A stretch of DNA of 64,000 nucleotides from Agromyces larvae (GTDB taxonomy: Bacteria > Actinomycetota > Actinomycetes > Actinomycetales > Microbacteriaceae): the NCBI RefSeq assembly GCF_022811705.1, contig NZ_CP094528.1, forward strand, positions 496,001-560,000, given 5' to 3'. The notes beneath the pieces were generated by a model. The model did not search any database. It worked only from the letters and a program-made list of their open reading frames with translations, and was not told where the DNA came from. The number at the start of each line of letters is the position of its first letter. The stretch's first letter is position 1. Position numbers and translations under genes: made by a program. Shown here piece by piece: positions 9,549-17,394 of the stretch.

Positions 9549-10043
9549 ATGCGACTCGGCGAACACCGCTTCGACCTGCACCTCGAGTGGACGCCCGAGG
9601 CGGGGGCGGACCCGACCGGTGCCCGGCCCGGTGCCCGCTCCGCGCGGCGGGCGCACCTGGTGAACGCCCCCGGCAAGCTCCACCCCGTCGAAGGCTCGGC
9701 GGCGCGCGCGTTCCACGGCGATCCTGAACGCTGGAACCCCGAGGAGCTGCTGCTCGCCGCGCTCGCCGACTGCCACCTGCTCTCGTACCTGTACGTGGCC
9801 GCGAAGCACGGCGTGGTCGTGCGCGCGTACACCGACGAGCCGACCGCGGTCCTGCACGAGGACGGCCGCGGCGGCGGTTCCATCGTCGAGGCGGTGCTGC
9901 GGCCGCGCGTCACGGTGGCCGAGGCATCCATGACCGGGCTCGCGATGGAGCTGCACCGCGAGGCATCCGAGCTCTGCTTCATCGCCGCATCGGTCGCGTT
10001 CCCGGTGCGCCACGAGCCGACCGTGGACGTGCTCGGCGACTGA
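9549..10043 (+). CDS. OsmC-family peroxiredoxin-like protein
   Basis: OsmC/Ohr proteins reduce organic hydroperoxides with a reactive cysteine pair. Both cysteines are present: Cys75 (LADCHLLSYL) and Cys143 (ASELCFIAASV), at the expected distance in a 164-residue protein. ATG 9549 is preceded by AGGAG at a good spacing. The segment NPEELLLAALADCH is a hallmark of the family. The protein lies alone, divergent from gabT. Whether it acts on organic peroxides or is one of the many uncharacterised OsmC relatives cannot be told. Confidence 0.9.
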   Translation: MRLGEHRFDLHLEWTPEAGADPTGARPGARSARRAHLVNAPGKLHPVEGSAARAFHGDPERWNPEELLLAALADCHLLSYLYVAAKHGVVVRAYTDEPTAVLHEDGRGGGSIVEAVLRPRVTVAEASMTGLAMELHREASELCFIAASVAFPVRHEPTVDVLGD

Positions 10044-10057
10044 GGGCGGCCCGCAGC

Positions 10058-10987
10058 TCAGGACTCGGGCGCGATCGGCGGTGCGGCCGGGATGGTGACG
10101 GCGGGCGGGCACGGGTGCCCGCCGACGAGCCGGGAGCAGGCCGGCAGGAACCCGGCGAACCGCTCCGCGGTCGGGTCGCCGAACCAGCGCCACCACAGGC
10201 GCCAGAAGTTCAGGTTGCCCCACGACGAGCACGCGTCGCCCGTCTCGGGGTCGAGCACGGCGGCGGCGTTCGGCTGGTACGGGGTGTAGTTGTAGAGGTT
10301 CGCCGTCGCCTGGTTGCGGATGTCGACGGGCTGCGCCCCGCAGGCCGCGTCGGGATGGAACGCCACGTCGACGACGCCGATGCGGTAGGCGCGGTCGGGA
10401 TGCTCCGTGTACTGCCGGAACTGCCACGCGGCGTTGTACACCTGGTTGAAGAACCCGAAGTACTTCTGCTCGCAGTCGGCCGTGTCGGGGCATCCGTAGC
10501 CGGTCGCCCGCTGGTAGCCGTAAGCGGTCGGCCGGGTGAGCAGCGACTGCTCCTTCTGCAGCAGCACGAGCAGCGTGCGCGGGCTGATGCCGCATGCGGC
10601 CGCGACGCGCTGCAGGATGCGGCTGGCGCGCTCGCGCGGGGCTCCCTCGTACGCGTCGCAGTGCCCCGGGCCCTCGTCGGGCTGGTCGGTCGTCGTCTCG
10701 CGGAAGCGCGCGAGGCAGACCACGTCGGCGTCGGGCCGGCACGCCGTCTGCTCGAGGAAGCGCTGGATGTCGGCCTCGCTCATCGCGGTGCTGTCGAAGA
10801 ACGCGTCGTCGCTGACGATGAGCGCCGGGTCGAAGGCCTCGGTCGACGGCTCCGCGCCCTCGGTCGCGGTCGCGCCGGGTGAGACCCGCGGGGCGGCCGG
10901 CGCGGCCGTGCACGCGGCGAGGCCCGCGAGCAGGGCGGATGCCGCGACCATTGCCGCGACGACGCGGGCGAGACGGGAGGACCTCAT
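10058..10987 (-). CDS. Secreted lipoprotein of unknown function (wall-associated, hemagglutinin-type annotation)
   Basis: A 309-residue protein starting with a signal peptide and lipobox LAGLAAC (Cys26), then a Thr/Ala/Pro-rich linker to about residue 50. The mature part has several cysteine pairs and aromatic-rich stretches (KYFGFFNQVYNAAWQFRQY, NLYNYTPYQPN, SWGNLNFWRLWWRWFG). I recall similar sequences in actinobacteria being annotated as hemagglutinin or as extracellular wall-associated proteins with no proven function. The segment with LQRVAAACGISPRTLLVLLQKEQSL resembles the helical part of peptidoglycan-acting proteins, but no catalytic motif is evident. It lies between oppositely oriented genes and appears monocistronic. 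Confidence 0.8.
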   Translation of the reverse strand: MRSSRLARVVAAMVAASALLAGLAACTAAPAAPRVSPGATATEGAEPSTEAFDPALIVSDDAFFDSTAMSEADIQRFLEQTACRPDADVVCLARFRETTTDQPDEGPGHCDAYEGAPRERASRILQRVAAACGISPRTLLVLLQKEQSLLTRPTAYGYQRATGYGCPDTADCEQKYFGFFNQVYNAAWQFRQYTEHPDRAYRIGVVDVAFHPDAACGAQPVDIRNQATANLYNYTPYQPNAAAVLDPETGDACSSWGNLNFWRLWWRWFGDPTAERFAGFLPACSRLVGGHPCPPAVTIPAAPPIAPES

Positions 10988-11040
10988 CGCCGCGACCCTA
11001 TCGGTTCGGCCGGGAGCCGCGCTGGGAATTCCCGCGGGAT

Positions 11041-11802
11041 TCAGATGCGTTCGCGGGGGACGACGCGGTCGACGAGCTTGGCGATCGCCCCCTCGGGCGG
11101 GGTCTCGTTGTACTTGCCCGCGAGCTCCTGCCCGCTCAGGGCATGGATGGCGGCCATGACCTCGTCGGTCGCGGCGCGGCGCGCGCGACCCGACTCCGCT
11201 GGGCCGTGGGCCGAGAGATCGAGCGGCTCGCCGAAGCGCACGGTGACCGGACGGATGCGCGGCAGCTTCTGCCCGACCGGCTGGATCTCCTGGGTGCCGA
11301 TGAGCCCCACCGGCACGACGCGGGCGCCGGTCGTCAGCGCCAGCCACGCGACGCCCGTGCGACCGCGATACAGGCGGCCGTCGAGCGACCGGGTGCCCTC
11401 GGGGTAGAGCGCGAACGCGCTGCCGGACTCGAGGATGCGGCGGCCCTGGTCGAGCGCCTCCTGCGCCTGGCTGCCCGCGCCGCGCTCGACGCTGACCGCG
11501 CCGATCGAGCGGAAGAACGTGCGCGAGATCCAGCCCTTCACCCCGGATCCGGTGAAGTAGTGCGACTTCGCCAGGAACTGCACCGGCCGTGGCGCGGTCA
11601 ACGGGATCACGACGCTGTCGATGAACGACAGGTGATTCGACGCGAAGATCACCGGCCCGTCCTTCGGCACCAGCTTGGTGCCCTCGATGCGGGGGCGGTA
11701 GAGCACCAGCACGATCGGACGCAGCAGCAGCCGCACCGTGCGGTAGAGCGCACCGGGCGCCTTGGGGGCGGCCGGGAGGGCATCGGCCTCGATCTCGCTC
11801 AC
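11041..11802 (-). CDS. 1-acyl-sn-glycerol-3-phosphate acyltransferase (PlsC family)
   Basis: Transfers an acyl chain to lysophosphatidic acid at the membrane in phospholipid synthesis. It has 253 residues from GTG 11802. The catalytic HX4D block is NHLSFID (His57, Asp62) and the glycerol-phosphate block is YPEGTRS (EGTR at residues 135-138). A hydrophobic stretch, RLLLRPIVLVLY (about 24-35), probably anchors it. The C-terminus continues past the domain with a charged tail. Actinobacterial genomes usually carry several such paralogs, so which lyso-lipid this one uses is unknown. It diverges from the PPTase-like gene, with 67 bp between the starts. Confidence 0.9.
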   Translation of the reverse strand: MSEIEADALPAAPKAPGALYRTVRLLLRPIVLVLYRPRIEGTKLVPKDGPVIFASNHLSFIDSVVIPLTAPRPVQFLAKSHYFTGSGVKGWISRTFFRSIGAVSVERGAGSQAQEALDQGRRILESGSAFALYPEGTRSLDGRLYRGRTGVAWLALTTGARVVPVGLIGTQEIQPVGQKLPRIRPVTVRFGEPLDLSAHGPAESGRARRAATDEVMAAIHALSGQELAGKYNETPPEGAIAKLVDRVVPRERI

Positions 11803-11869
11803 GGGTCGACGGTACGTCGGCGGGCATGCGCTCGGCGGCATATGCGACGGCATGGGGGAAGATGACGGT

Positions 11870-12496
11870 ATGGGCCTGCTCGACGATGCCGATCTGGTCG
11901 CCTTCGAGGACGGACTCGTGACGGCGGCGGTGTTCGGCGGTCGTCGTCGGCCGTCCGCCGAGGCGGCGCTCGCGGCCGTGCTCGCCGCCCGCACCGGCGT
12001 GCCGGCCGACGACGTCGAGCTCGGGTGGGCGTGTGCGGAGTGCGGCTCGCGGCACGGCGCACCGGCGATCGAGTACCCGCCCGGACCGCCGGGCCTGCCC
12101 TGGCGGGGCGACGCGGCCGCGCACGGATCGCTGCTCGTCGCGGCGAGCGCGCCCGGGCTGCGCATCGGCATCGGATTCGCCGCGGGGGTGGGGTCCGCGG
12201 TCGAGGATGCGGCGTTCCACCGCTCGGAGCTCGACGCGATCGACGAGGCGCCGCACCGGGCCAGGGATTCGGTGCGGCACGTGCTGTGGGCGCGCAAGTC
12301 CGCGCTGCTGCGCGCCCTCGGTCACTCGCTGCCGCTCGAGCCGGCGGCGCTCGCCCTGTCGGCGCCCACGGCGGATGGCGCGCCCGGGCGCATCGTGCGG
12401 CCCGTCGCGGAGGTCGGCGGGAACTGGGCCGACGTCCGCGTCCACGATCTCGTGGTGCCCGGCGGGGCCGTCGCCGCGCTCGCCGTGCTGCCCTGA
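11870..12496 (+). CDS. 4'-phosphopantetheinyl transferase-like protein with altered catalytic positions
   Basis: A 208-residue protein with the layout of Sfp-type phosphopantetheinyl transferases: a CAECGSRHGAP segment (residues 55-65, compare CxxCGxxHGxP), an HGSLLVAASA segment (compare SLSHS), then the places where metal- and CoA-binding motifs belong. At those places it reads LRIGIGF (97-103) where family members have GxDxE, and WARKSALLRA (140-149) where they have WxxKEA. The magnesium-binding Asp and the catalytic Glu are therefore replaced by Gly102 and Ser144. This may be a non-catalytic relative or one with rearranged catalysis. No polyketide or peptide synthetase gene is nearby. The family is a motif-level call; activity is doubtful. 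Confidence 0.7.
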   Translation: MGLLDDADLVAFEDGLVTAAVFGGRRRPSAEAALAAVLAARTGVPADDVELGWACAECGSRHGAPAIEYPPGPPGLPWRGDAAAHGSLLVAASAPGLRIGIGFAAGVGSAVEDAAFHRSELDAIDEAPHRARDSVRHVLWARKSALLRALGHSLPLEPAALALSAPTADGAPGRIVRPVAEVGGNWADVRVHDLVVPGGAVAALAVLP

Positions 12497-12517
12497 CGAC
12501 GGCGGGGCGGCGCGCTC

Positions 12518-12523
12518 TACAGT
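12518..12523 (+). promoter_or_regulatory. -10 box of dxr, predicting a leaderless or near-leaderless mRNA
   Basis: TACAGT ends 6 nt before the GTG start of dxr, so transcription would begin at or next to the start codon. A weak -35-like CTGACG lies about 19 nt upstream (12493-12498). Confidence 0.6.
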
Positions 12524-12529
12524 GGAGGC

Positions 12530-13612
12530 GTGCAACGCGTCATCGTCCTCGGCTCATCCGGTTCCATCGGCACGCAGGCGCTCGACGTCATCCGGGCCAA
12601 TCCCCGCCGGTTCGAGGTGGTGGGGCTCGCGGTCGGCAGCGACCGTGAGACGCTCGCGGCGCAGGCGGCCGAGTTCGGGGTCGACGATGTCGCGCTCGGC
12701 ATCGACGAGGCCGTGCAGCTCGTGCGCGACGTCGATGCCGACGTGGTGCTGAACGGCATCACCGGTTCGGTGGGCCTCGGCCCGACGCTCGCGACGCTCG
12801 AGCGCGGCACCACGCTCGCGCTCGCGAACAAGGAATCGCTGATCGTGGGCGGCGACCTCGTCACCCGGCTGGCCGCGCCCGGCCAGATCGTGCCGGTCGA
12901 CTCCGAGCACTCGGCGCTCGCGCAGGCGCTGCGGTCCGGCACCGACGCCGAGGTGCGCCGGCTCGTGCTCACCGCGTCCGGCGGGCCGTTCCGCGGTCGC
13001 ACGCGCGACGAGCTGCACCAGGTGACCCCCGCCGAGGCGCTGGCGCACCCCACCTGGGACATGGGCCTCGTGGTCACCACCAACTCGGCGACGCTCGTGA
13101 ACAAGGGCCTCGAGGTCATCGAGGCGCATCTGCTGTTCGGCGTGCCCTACGACCGCATCGACGTGGTGGTGCACCCCCAGTCGATCGTGCACTCGATGGT
13201 CGAGTTCATCGACGGCTCGACGATCGCCCAGGCATCCCCGCCAGACATGCGGCTGCCGATCTCGCTCGGGCTCGACTGGCCGCACCGGGTCGCCGGTGTC
13301 GGCCGCCCGCTCGACTGGACGACGGCGCAGTCGTGGACGTTCGAACCGCTCGACGACGAGGCGTTCCCGTCGGTCGCGCTCGCGAAGCAGGTCGGACGGG
13401 CCGGCGGCACGTATCCCGCGGTGTTCAACGCGGCGAACGAGCAGGCGGTGCAGGCGTTCCACGCGGGGGCGATCGGCTTCCTCGGCATCCTCGACGTGGT
13501 GCGCGGCGTCGTGGACGCGCACGACCCCGGCGAGGGTGCGCTCGGCCTGGAGTCGCTCGCCGAGGCCGAGCGATGGGCGCGCTCGGCCGCCGATCGGCTC
13601 ATCGCGGGCTGA
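12530..13612 (+). CDS. dxr: 1-deoxy-D-xylulose 5-phosphate reductoisomerase
   Basis: Converts DXP to 2-C-methyl-D-erythritol 4-phosphate using NADPH, the committed step of the MEP isoprenoid pathway. The 360-residue protein starts with the nucleotide-binding loop [14 protein letters not shown]. It contains [32 protein letters not shown] and [13 protein letters not shown], all hallmark Dxr segments carrying the metal ligands and active-site residues. Another MEP-pathway gene, ispG, lies about 8 kb downstream on the same strand. The gene is followed directly by the site-2 protease gene, a pairing common in actinobacteria. Confidence 0.97.
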   Translation: MQRVIVLGSSGSIGTQALDVIRANPRRFEVVGLAVGSDRETLAAQAAEFGVDDVALGIDEAVQLVRDVDADVVLNGITGSVGLGPTLATLERGTTLALANKESLIVGGDLVTRLAAPGQIVPVDSEHSALAQALRSGTDAEVRRLVLTASGGPFRGRTRDELHQVTPAEALAHPTWDMGLVVTTNSATLVNKGLEVIEAHLLFGVPYDRIDVVVHPQSIVHSMVEFIDGSTIAQASPPDMRLPISLGLDWPHRVAGVGRPLDWTTAQSWTFEPLDDEAFPSVALAKQVGRAGGTYPAVFNAANEQAVQAFHAGAIGFLGILDVVRGVVDAHDPGEGALGLESLAEAERWARSAADRLIAG

Positions 13613-13651
13613 TCCTCGGGCATCGGCCAGCGGATTCAAAGCCGGCAGCGC

Positions 13652-13657
13652 TACGCT
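13652..13657 (+). promoter_or_regulatory. -10 box of the site-2 protease gene
   Basis: TACGCT ends 7 nt before the GTG at 13665, which supports that GTG as the start of a leaderless mRNA. No Shine-Dalgarno-like sequence is present in the gap. Confidence 0.5.
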
Positions 13658-13664
13658 TCCCGAC

Positions 13665-14990
13665 GTGGAATCCGTGCTCTGGTTCGTGCTCGGCGTCGTG
13701 ATCGTCGCCCTCGGCATCGCCGTGTCCATCGCGCTGCACGAGATCGGGCACCTGGTTCCGGCCAAGGCGTTCGGCGTGAAGGTGACGCAGTACATGATCG
13801 GGTTCGGCCCGACGGTCTGGTCGAAGCGCAAGGGCGAGACCGAGTACGGCGTGAAGGCCATCCCGCTCGGCGGCTACATCTCGATGATCGGCATGTTCCC
13901 GCCGGCCGAGGGCGAGCACGCGGCCGAGGACTCCACCGGGTTCTTCCGCGGCCTCGTGCAGGACGCGCGCACGTCGAGCGCCGAGACGATCACGCCCGGC
14001 GACGAGCATCGCGCCTTCTACCGGCTGCCGGTGTGGAAGCGCATCATCGTGATGCTCGGCGGCCCGCTCATGAACCTGGTGCTCGGCGTTCTGCTGTTCG
14101 GGGTGCTGCTCATGGGCATCGGCATCCCCGGCACCACCACCACGGTCGACGCGGTCTCCGAGTGCGCCCTGCCCGCGACCAGCGAACGCCAGACCTGCGA
14201 GCCCGGCGACCCGGCGGCGCCCGGCGCCGCCGCCGGCATCCGCCCCGGCGACCGGATCGTCTCGATCGACGGCGAGCCCGTCTCGACGTGGGAGCAGTCG
14301 ACGGCGATCATCCGCGACCACCCCGACGAGTCGCTCGCGGTCGTCGTCGAGCGCGACGGCGCCGAGGTCGCCCTCGAGGTCACGCCGATGCTGAGCGAGC
14401 GGTACGCGCTCGACGATCGCGGCCAGGTGATCACGGATGCCTCGGGCGACCCGCAGACCGTGCAGGCCGGGTTCGTGGGCATCACCTCGTCGGTGCAGCG
14501 CGTGCAGCAGCCGATCACGGCGGTGCTGCCGGCCGTCGGCGAGCAGACCGCCGGCGTCGCCGGGGTGATCATCAACCTGCCGCAACGCATGATCGACATC
14601 GCGAACGCGGCGTTCGGCCCGGGCGAGCGCGACCCGAACGGCCCGATGAGCATCGTGGGTGCGGGCCGCGTGGCCGGCGAGGTCGCCGCGGCCGACCAGC
14701 TCGGACTGGCCGACAAGGCGGCCGGCCTGGTCGGCATCCTCGCGTCGCTGAACATCGCGCTGTTCGTGTTCAACCTCATCCCGCTGCTGCCGCTCGACGG
14801 CGGGCACATCGCGGGCGCGCTGTGGGAGGCGATCCGCCGCGGATTCGCGAAGCTCGCCCGCCGGCCCGACCCCGGCCCCGTCGACCTGGCCAAGCTCATG
14901 CCGGTGACGCTCGCGGTGGTGATCGTGCTCGGCGCGATGAGCGCACTGCTCATCTACGCCGACCTGGTGAAGCCGGTCACGCTGCTCTGA
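13665..14990 (+). CDS. rseP: RIP-type site-2 zinc metalloprotease (RseP/Rip1-like)
   Basis: Cleaves transmembrane anchors inside the membrane, typically anti-sigma factors or signal-peptide remnants. The 441-residue protein has the zinc motif HEIGH (residues 25-29) in the first membrane helix, a KxxxFGVKVTQYMIGFGP segment, a PDZ domain (about 185-270, GIRPGDRIVSIDGEPV) and the second metal-ligand motif LDGGH (about 377-381) in a late helix. Four apolar stretches are visible. It follows dxr by 52 bp. Substrates cannot be told from this window; no anti-sigma factor gene is present. Confidence 0.95.
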   Translation: MESVLWFVLGVVIVALGIAVSIALHEIGHLVPAKAFGVKVTQYMIGFGPTVWSKRKGETEYGVKAIPLGGYISMIGMFPPAEGEHAAEDSTGFFRGLVQDARTSSAETITPGDEHRAFYRLPVWKRIIVMLGGPLMNLVLGVLLFGVLLMGIGIPGTTTTVDAVSECALPATSERQTCEPGDPAAPGAAAGIRPGDRIVSIDGEPVSTWEQSTAIIRDHPDESLAVVVERDGAEVALEVTPMLSERYALDDRGQVITDASGDPQTVQAGFVGITSSVQRVQQPITAVLPAVGEQTAGVAGVIINLPQRMIDIANAAFGPGERDPNGPMSIVGAGRVAGEVAAADQLGLADKAAGLVGILASLNIALFVFNLIPLLPLDGGHIAGALWEAIRRGFAKLARRPDPGPVDLAKLMPVTLAVVIVLGAMSALLIYADLVKPVTLL

Positions 14991-15070
14991 TGCCGACCCG
15001 CACGCGCGTGCTCCCGGGGGAGTACCCGGGCGGCCTCCGACGGGCCGACGCGGGCGGACGCGGCCGCGGC

Positions 15071-15076
15071 TACCAT
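15071..15076 (+). promoter_or_regulatory. -10 box of the histidine kinase gene
   Basis: TACCAT ends 6 nt before ATG 15083. The layout predicts a leaderless mRNA and supports that start over in-frame codons upstream. Confidence 0.55.
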
Positions 15077-15082
15077 CGGGGC

Positions 15083-16255
15083 ATGCCCGCCCCCGAGTGG
15101 ACCGAGTGGACGCCGCGCGGGCCGCGCGGGTTCCGGCCGCCGACCGCCGTCGTCGTGTGGGTGCCCGTCGTCGTGGCGCTCGTCGCGCAGGTGCCGGCGG
15201 CCGTCGGCATCGCCGTGTGGCGCGGCGAGCCGCTCGGCGCCGCGGCCCTGCAGATCGCGCTCGCGGTCGCCGGCCCGCTCGCGCTGCTCGCCTCGCGTCG
15301 CCTGCCCGGGCCGACGGTCGCCGTCGTCACCGCGCTCGCGGTGGCCGACCTGCTGCTCACCCCCGATCTCGGCCCGCCGTACGTCGCGCTCGGCTTCGCG
15401 ATCATCCTCGGCGTCGCCCGCGGCGCGGTCGTCTGGACCGCGGTGTCGGCGGGCACCGGCTGGATCGCGGCCGTCGTGCTCGGCACGATGAGCGGGCTGT
15501 CGTGGCATCCGTTCCGCATCGCCGCGGCGAGCGCGGCGCTCGCCGTGTGCTTCGCGATCGGATGGTTCGTGCGGGTGCGGCGCGCCCGGATGGCCGCGTT
15601 CCGGGCCGAGCAGCTGCAGCGCCGGCAGACCGCCGAGGAGCGCGAGCGGATCCGCATCGCACGCGAACTGCACGACGTGATCGGGCATGCGCTGTCGCAG
15701 ATCCACGTGCAGGCCAGCGTCGGGCTGCACCTGTTCGACCGCGACCCCGAGCAGGCCCGCGCCGCGCTCGCCACGGTGAAGGAGACCTCGAAGTCCGCGC
15801 TCGACGAGGTGCGCAGCGTCCTCGGCGTCATCCGCGACGGCGACGCACCGCTGGCCCCGCAGGCGGAGCTCGACCAGCTTCCGCGGCTCGCCGCGGGCAT
15901 GCGCTCGCCGGGCCTCGCGATCGAGCTCGACGATCGACTCGGCCCTGCGCCCGGGCAGCGGCCGGCCAGGGCCGTGCAGTTCGCCGCGTACCGCATCGCG
16001 CAGGAGGCGCTCACCAACGTCGTCCGGCACGCGGGCGCGACCCGCGCCACGGTGCGGGTCGAGCGCGACGGCGGCGAACTGGTGCTGACCGTCGAAGACG
16101 ATGGGCGCGGCATCGCGGATGCGACGGATGCCCCGGGTGCGGGCATCCTCGGCATGCGCGAGCGCGCCGCGCTCATCGGCGGCGCCGTCGAGGTGGCCGC
16201 CCGCGACGGTGGCGGCACGAGGCTCGTCGCCCGGCTGCCGTGGAGCGCGACGTGA
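15083..16255 (+). CDS. Sensor histidine kinase, NarL/DesK type
   Basis: Membrane sensor that autophosphorylates and passes phosphate to the response regulator encoded next. The 390-residue protein has about five apolar segments in residues 20-165, then a short coiled stretch and the HisKA_3 dimerisation block IARELHDVIGHALSQ with phospho-acceptor His197. The ATPase domain has N-box AQEALTNVVRHAG (Asn312), DDGRGI and GAGILGMRERA. The lack of any sizeable extracellular loop suggests sensing within the membrane, as in DesK. It ends in a GTGA overlap with the regulator gene. The signal is unknown. Confidence 0.93.
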   Translation: MPAPEWTEWTPRGPRGFRPPTAVVVWVPVVVALVAQVPAAVGIAVWRGEPLGAAALQIALAVAGPLALLASRRLPGPTVAVVTALAVADLLLTPDLGPPYVALGFAIILGVARGAVVWTAVSAGTGWIAAVVLGTMSGLSWHPFRIAAASAALAVCFAIGWFVRVRRARMAAFRAEQLQRRQTAEERERIRIARELHDVIGHALSQIHVQASVGLHLFDRDPEQARAALATVKETSKSALDEVRSVLGVIRDGDAPLAPQAELDQLPRLAAGMRSPGLAIELDDRLGPAPGQRPARAVQFAAYRIAQEALTNVVRHAGATRATVRVERDGGELVLTVEDDGRGIADATDAPGAGILGMRERAALIGGAVEVAARDGGGTRLVARLPWSAT

Positions 16256-16914
16256 TCCGCGTCGCGCTGGCCGACGACCAGCACCTCGTCCGGGCGGGGT
16301 TCCGGGCGCTGCTGGACGCCGAGCCCGACGTCGAGGTGGTCGTCGAAGCGGCGACCGGCGCCGAGCTGCTCGAGCGGTTGCGCGGGGCATCCGTGGATGT
16401 CGTGCTGATGGACATCCGGATGCCCGACGGCGACGGGCTGTGGGCGACCGAGCGCATCGCCGCCGACCCGGCGTTCGCCGACGTGCGGGTCGTCGTGGTG
16501 ACCACGTTCGAGCTCGACGAGTACGTGGCCCGCGCGGTTCGCGCCGGCGCGAGCGGGTTCCTCGTGAAAGACACCGAGCCCGAGGATCTCGTCCGGGCGG
16601 TGCGCGTGGCCGCCGCGGGCGAGGCCCTGCTGTCGCCGGGTGCGACGAAGCTGCTGCTCGACCGGATGGCCGTCGGGCTGCGCGACCACGCCGATCCGAG
16701 CGTGCTCGACCCGCTCACCGAGCGCGAACGCGAGGTGCTGCAGCTGGTGGGGTTCGGACTCACGAACGACGAGATCGCGACCCGGCTCGTGCTGAGTCCG
16801 CTGACCGCGAAGACCCACGTGTCGCGCATCATGCAGAAGCTCGGCGCTCGCGACCGCGTGCACCTCGTCGTGACGGCATACGAGACGGGCCTCGTCGCGC
16901 CGGGGTGGCAGTAG
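16252..16914 (+). CDS. LuxR/NarL-family response regulator
   Basis: Transcription factor controlled by the preceding kinase. The 220-residue protein has a receiver domain with acidic pocket ADDQ (residues 7-10), phospho-acceptor Asp54 in VLMDIRMPDG, switch Thr in VVVTTFE and Lys in FLVKD. It also has a C-terminal LuxR helix-turn-helix (about 155-215, LTEREREVLQLVGFGLTNDEIA). The GTG at 16252 overlaps the kinase stop (GTGA), so translation is coupled. The target genes are not visible. Confidence 0.94.
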   Translation: MIRVALADDQHLVRAGFRALLDAEPDVEVVVEAATGAELLERLRGASVDVVLMDIRMPDGDGLWATERIAADPAFADVRVVVVTTFELDEYVARAVRAGASGFLVKDTEPEDLVRAVRVAAAGEALLSPGATKLLLDRMAVGLRDHADPSVLDPLTEREREVLQLVGFGLTNDEIATRLVLSPLTAKTHVSRIMQKLGARDRVHLVVTAYETGLVAPGWQ

Positions 16915-17044
16915 CGACCGAGGCGCCTGCTCCCCCCGGAGCATCCAAAGTGTCTTCCCCGGGCGGATCCGCTCGGGGCATCCGATCGCTTGACTCGTTC
17001 GCGACGGCCCGATCGTGCGGGTCGCACGACGAAAGGCGAACCCC

Positions 17045-17344
17045 ATGCTGACCACCATCACCGCCCTCGCCGCGGCCCATGCCGGGCCGTGGGCCGCAGG
17101 ATTCGGGTGGGTGTTCTTTCTCATTCCACTGTTCTGGATCCTCGTGTTCGTGCTGCTGTTCAGCCTCCTCGGGCGCCGCTGGCGGCGCGCGGCGTGGGCG
17201 GCGGACGGCACATACGGGCCACCGTGGGCGCGCGGCCGCAACGCCGAGCAGACTCTCGCCGAGCGTTTCGCGCAGGGCGACATCGACGAGCAGGAGTACC
17301 GGGCGCGGCTCGAGGTGCTGCGCGCGAACCGCCCGAACGGCTGA
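17045..17344 (+). CDS. Small membrane protein with C-terminal SHOCT domain
   Basis: A 99-residue protein with one membrane helix (WVFFLIPLFWILVFVLLFSLL, about residues 20-40), a basic turn, and a C-terminal SHOCT motif (AEQTLAERFAQGDIDEQEYRARLEVL). SHOCT domains are short oligomerisation modules found at the ends of small membrane proteins; no specific function is known here. ATG 17045 follows GAAAGG by about 7 nt. The gene stands alone downstream of the two-component system, and its transcription may end in the large hairpin at 17361-17394. Confidence 0.8.
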   Translation: MLTTITALAAAHAGPWAAGFGWVFFLIPLFWILVFVLLFSLLGRRWRRAAWAADGTYGPPWARGRNAEQTLAERFAQGDIDEQEYRARLEVLRANRPNG

Positions 17345-17360
17345 GGCGAACCGTCGCGGG

Positions 17361-17394
17361 TCAGGCGAGGGCGCGCGCGAGCGCCCTCGCCTGA
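17361..17394. terminator. Perfect 14-bp inverted repeat at the SHOCT/ltrA convergence
   Basis: Arms TCAGGCGAGGGCGC (17361-17374) and its exact complement (17381-17394) flank a 6-nt loop. The left arm starts with the ltrA stop codon, so the hairpin is inside the last ltrA codons. It could end transcription arriving from either side. No T-run follows, as is usual in high-GC actinobacteria. Confidence 0.65.
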
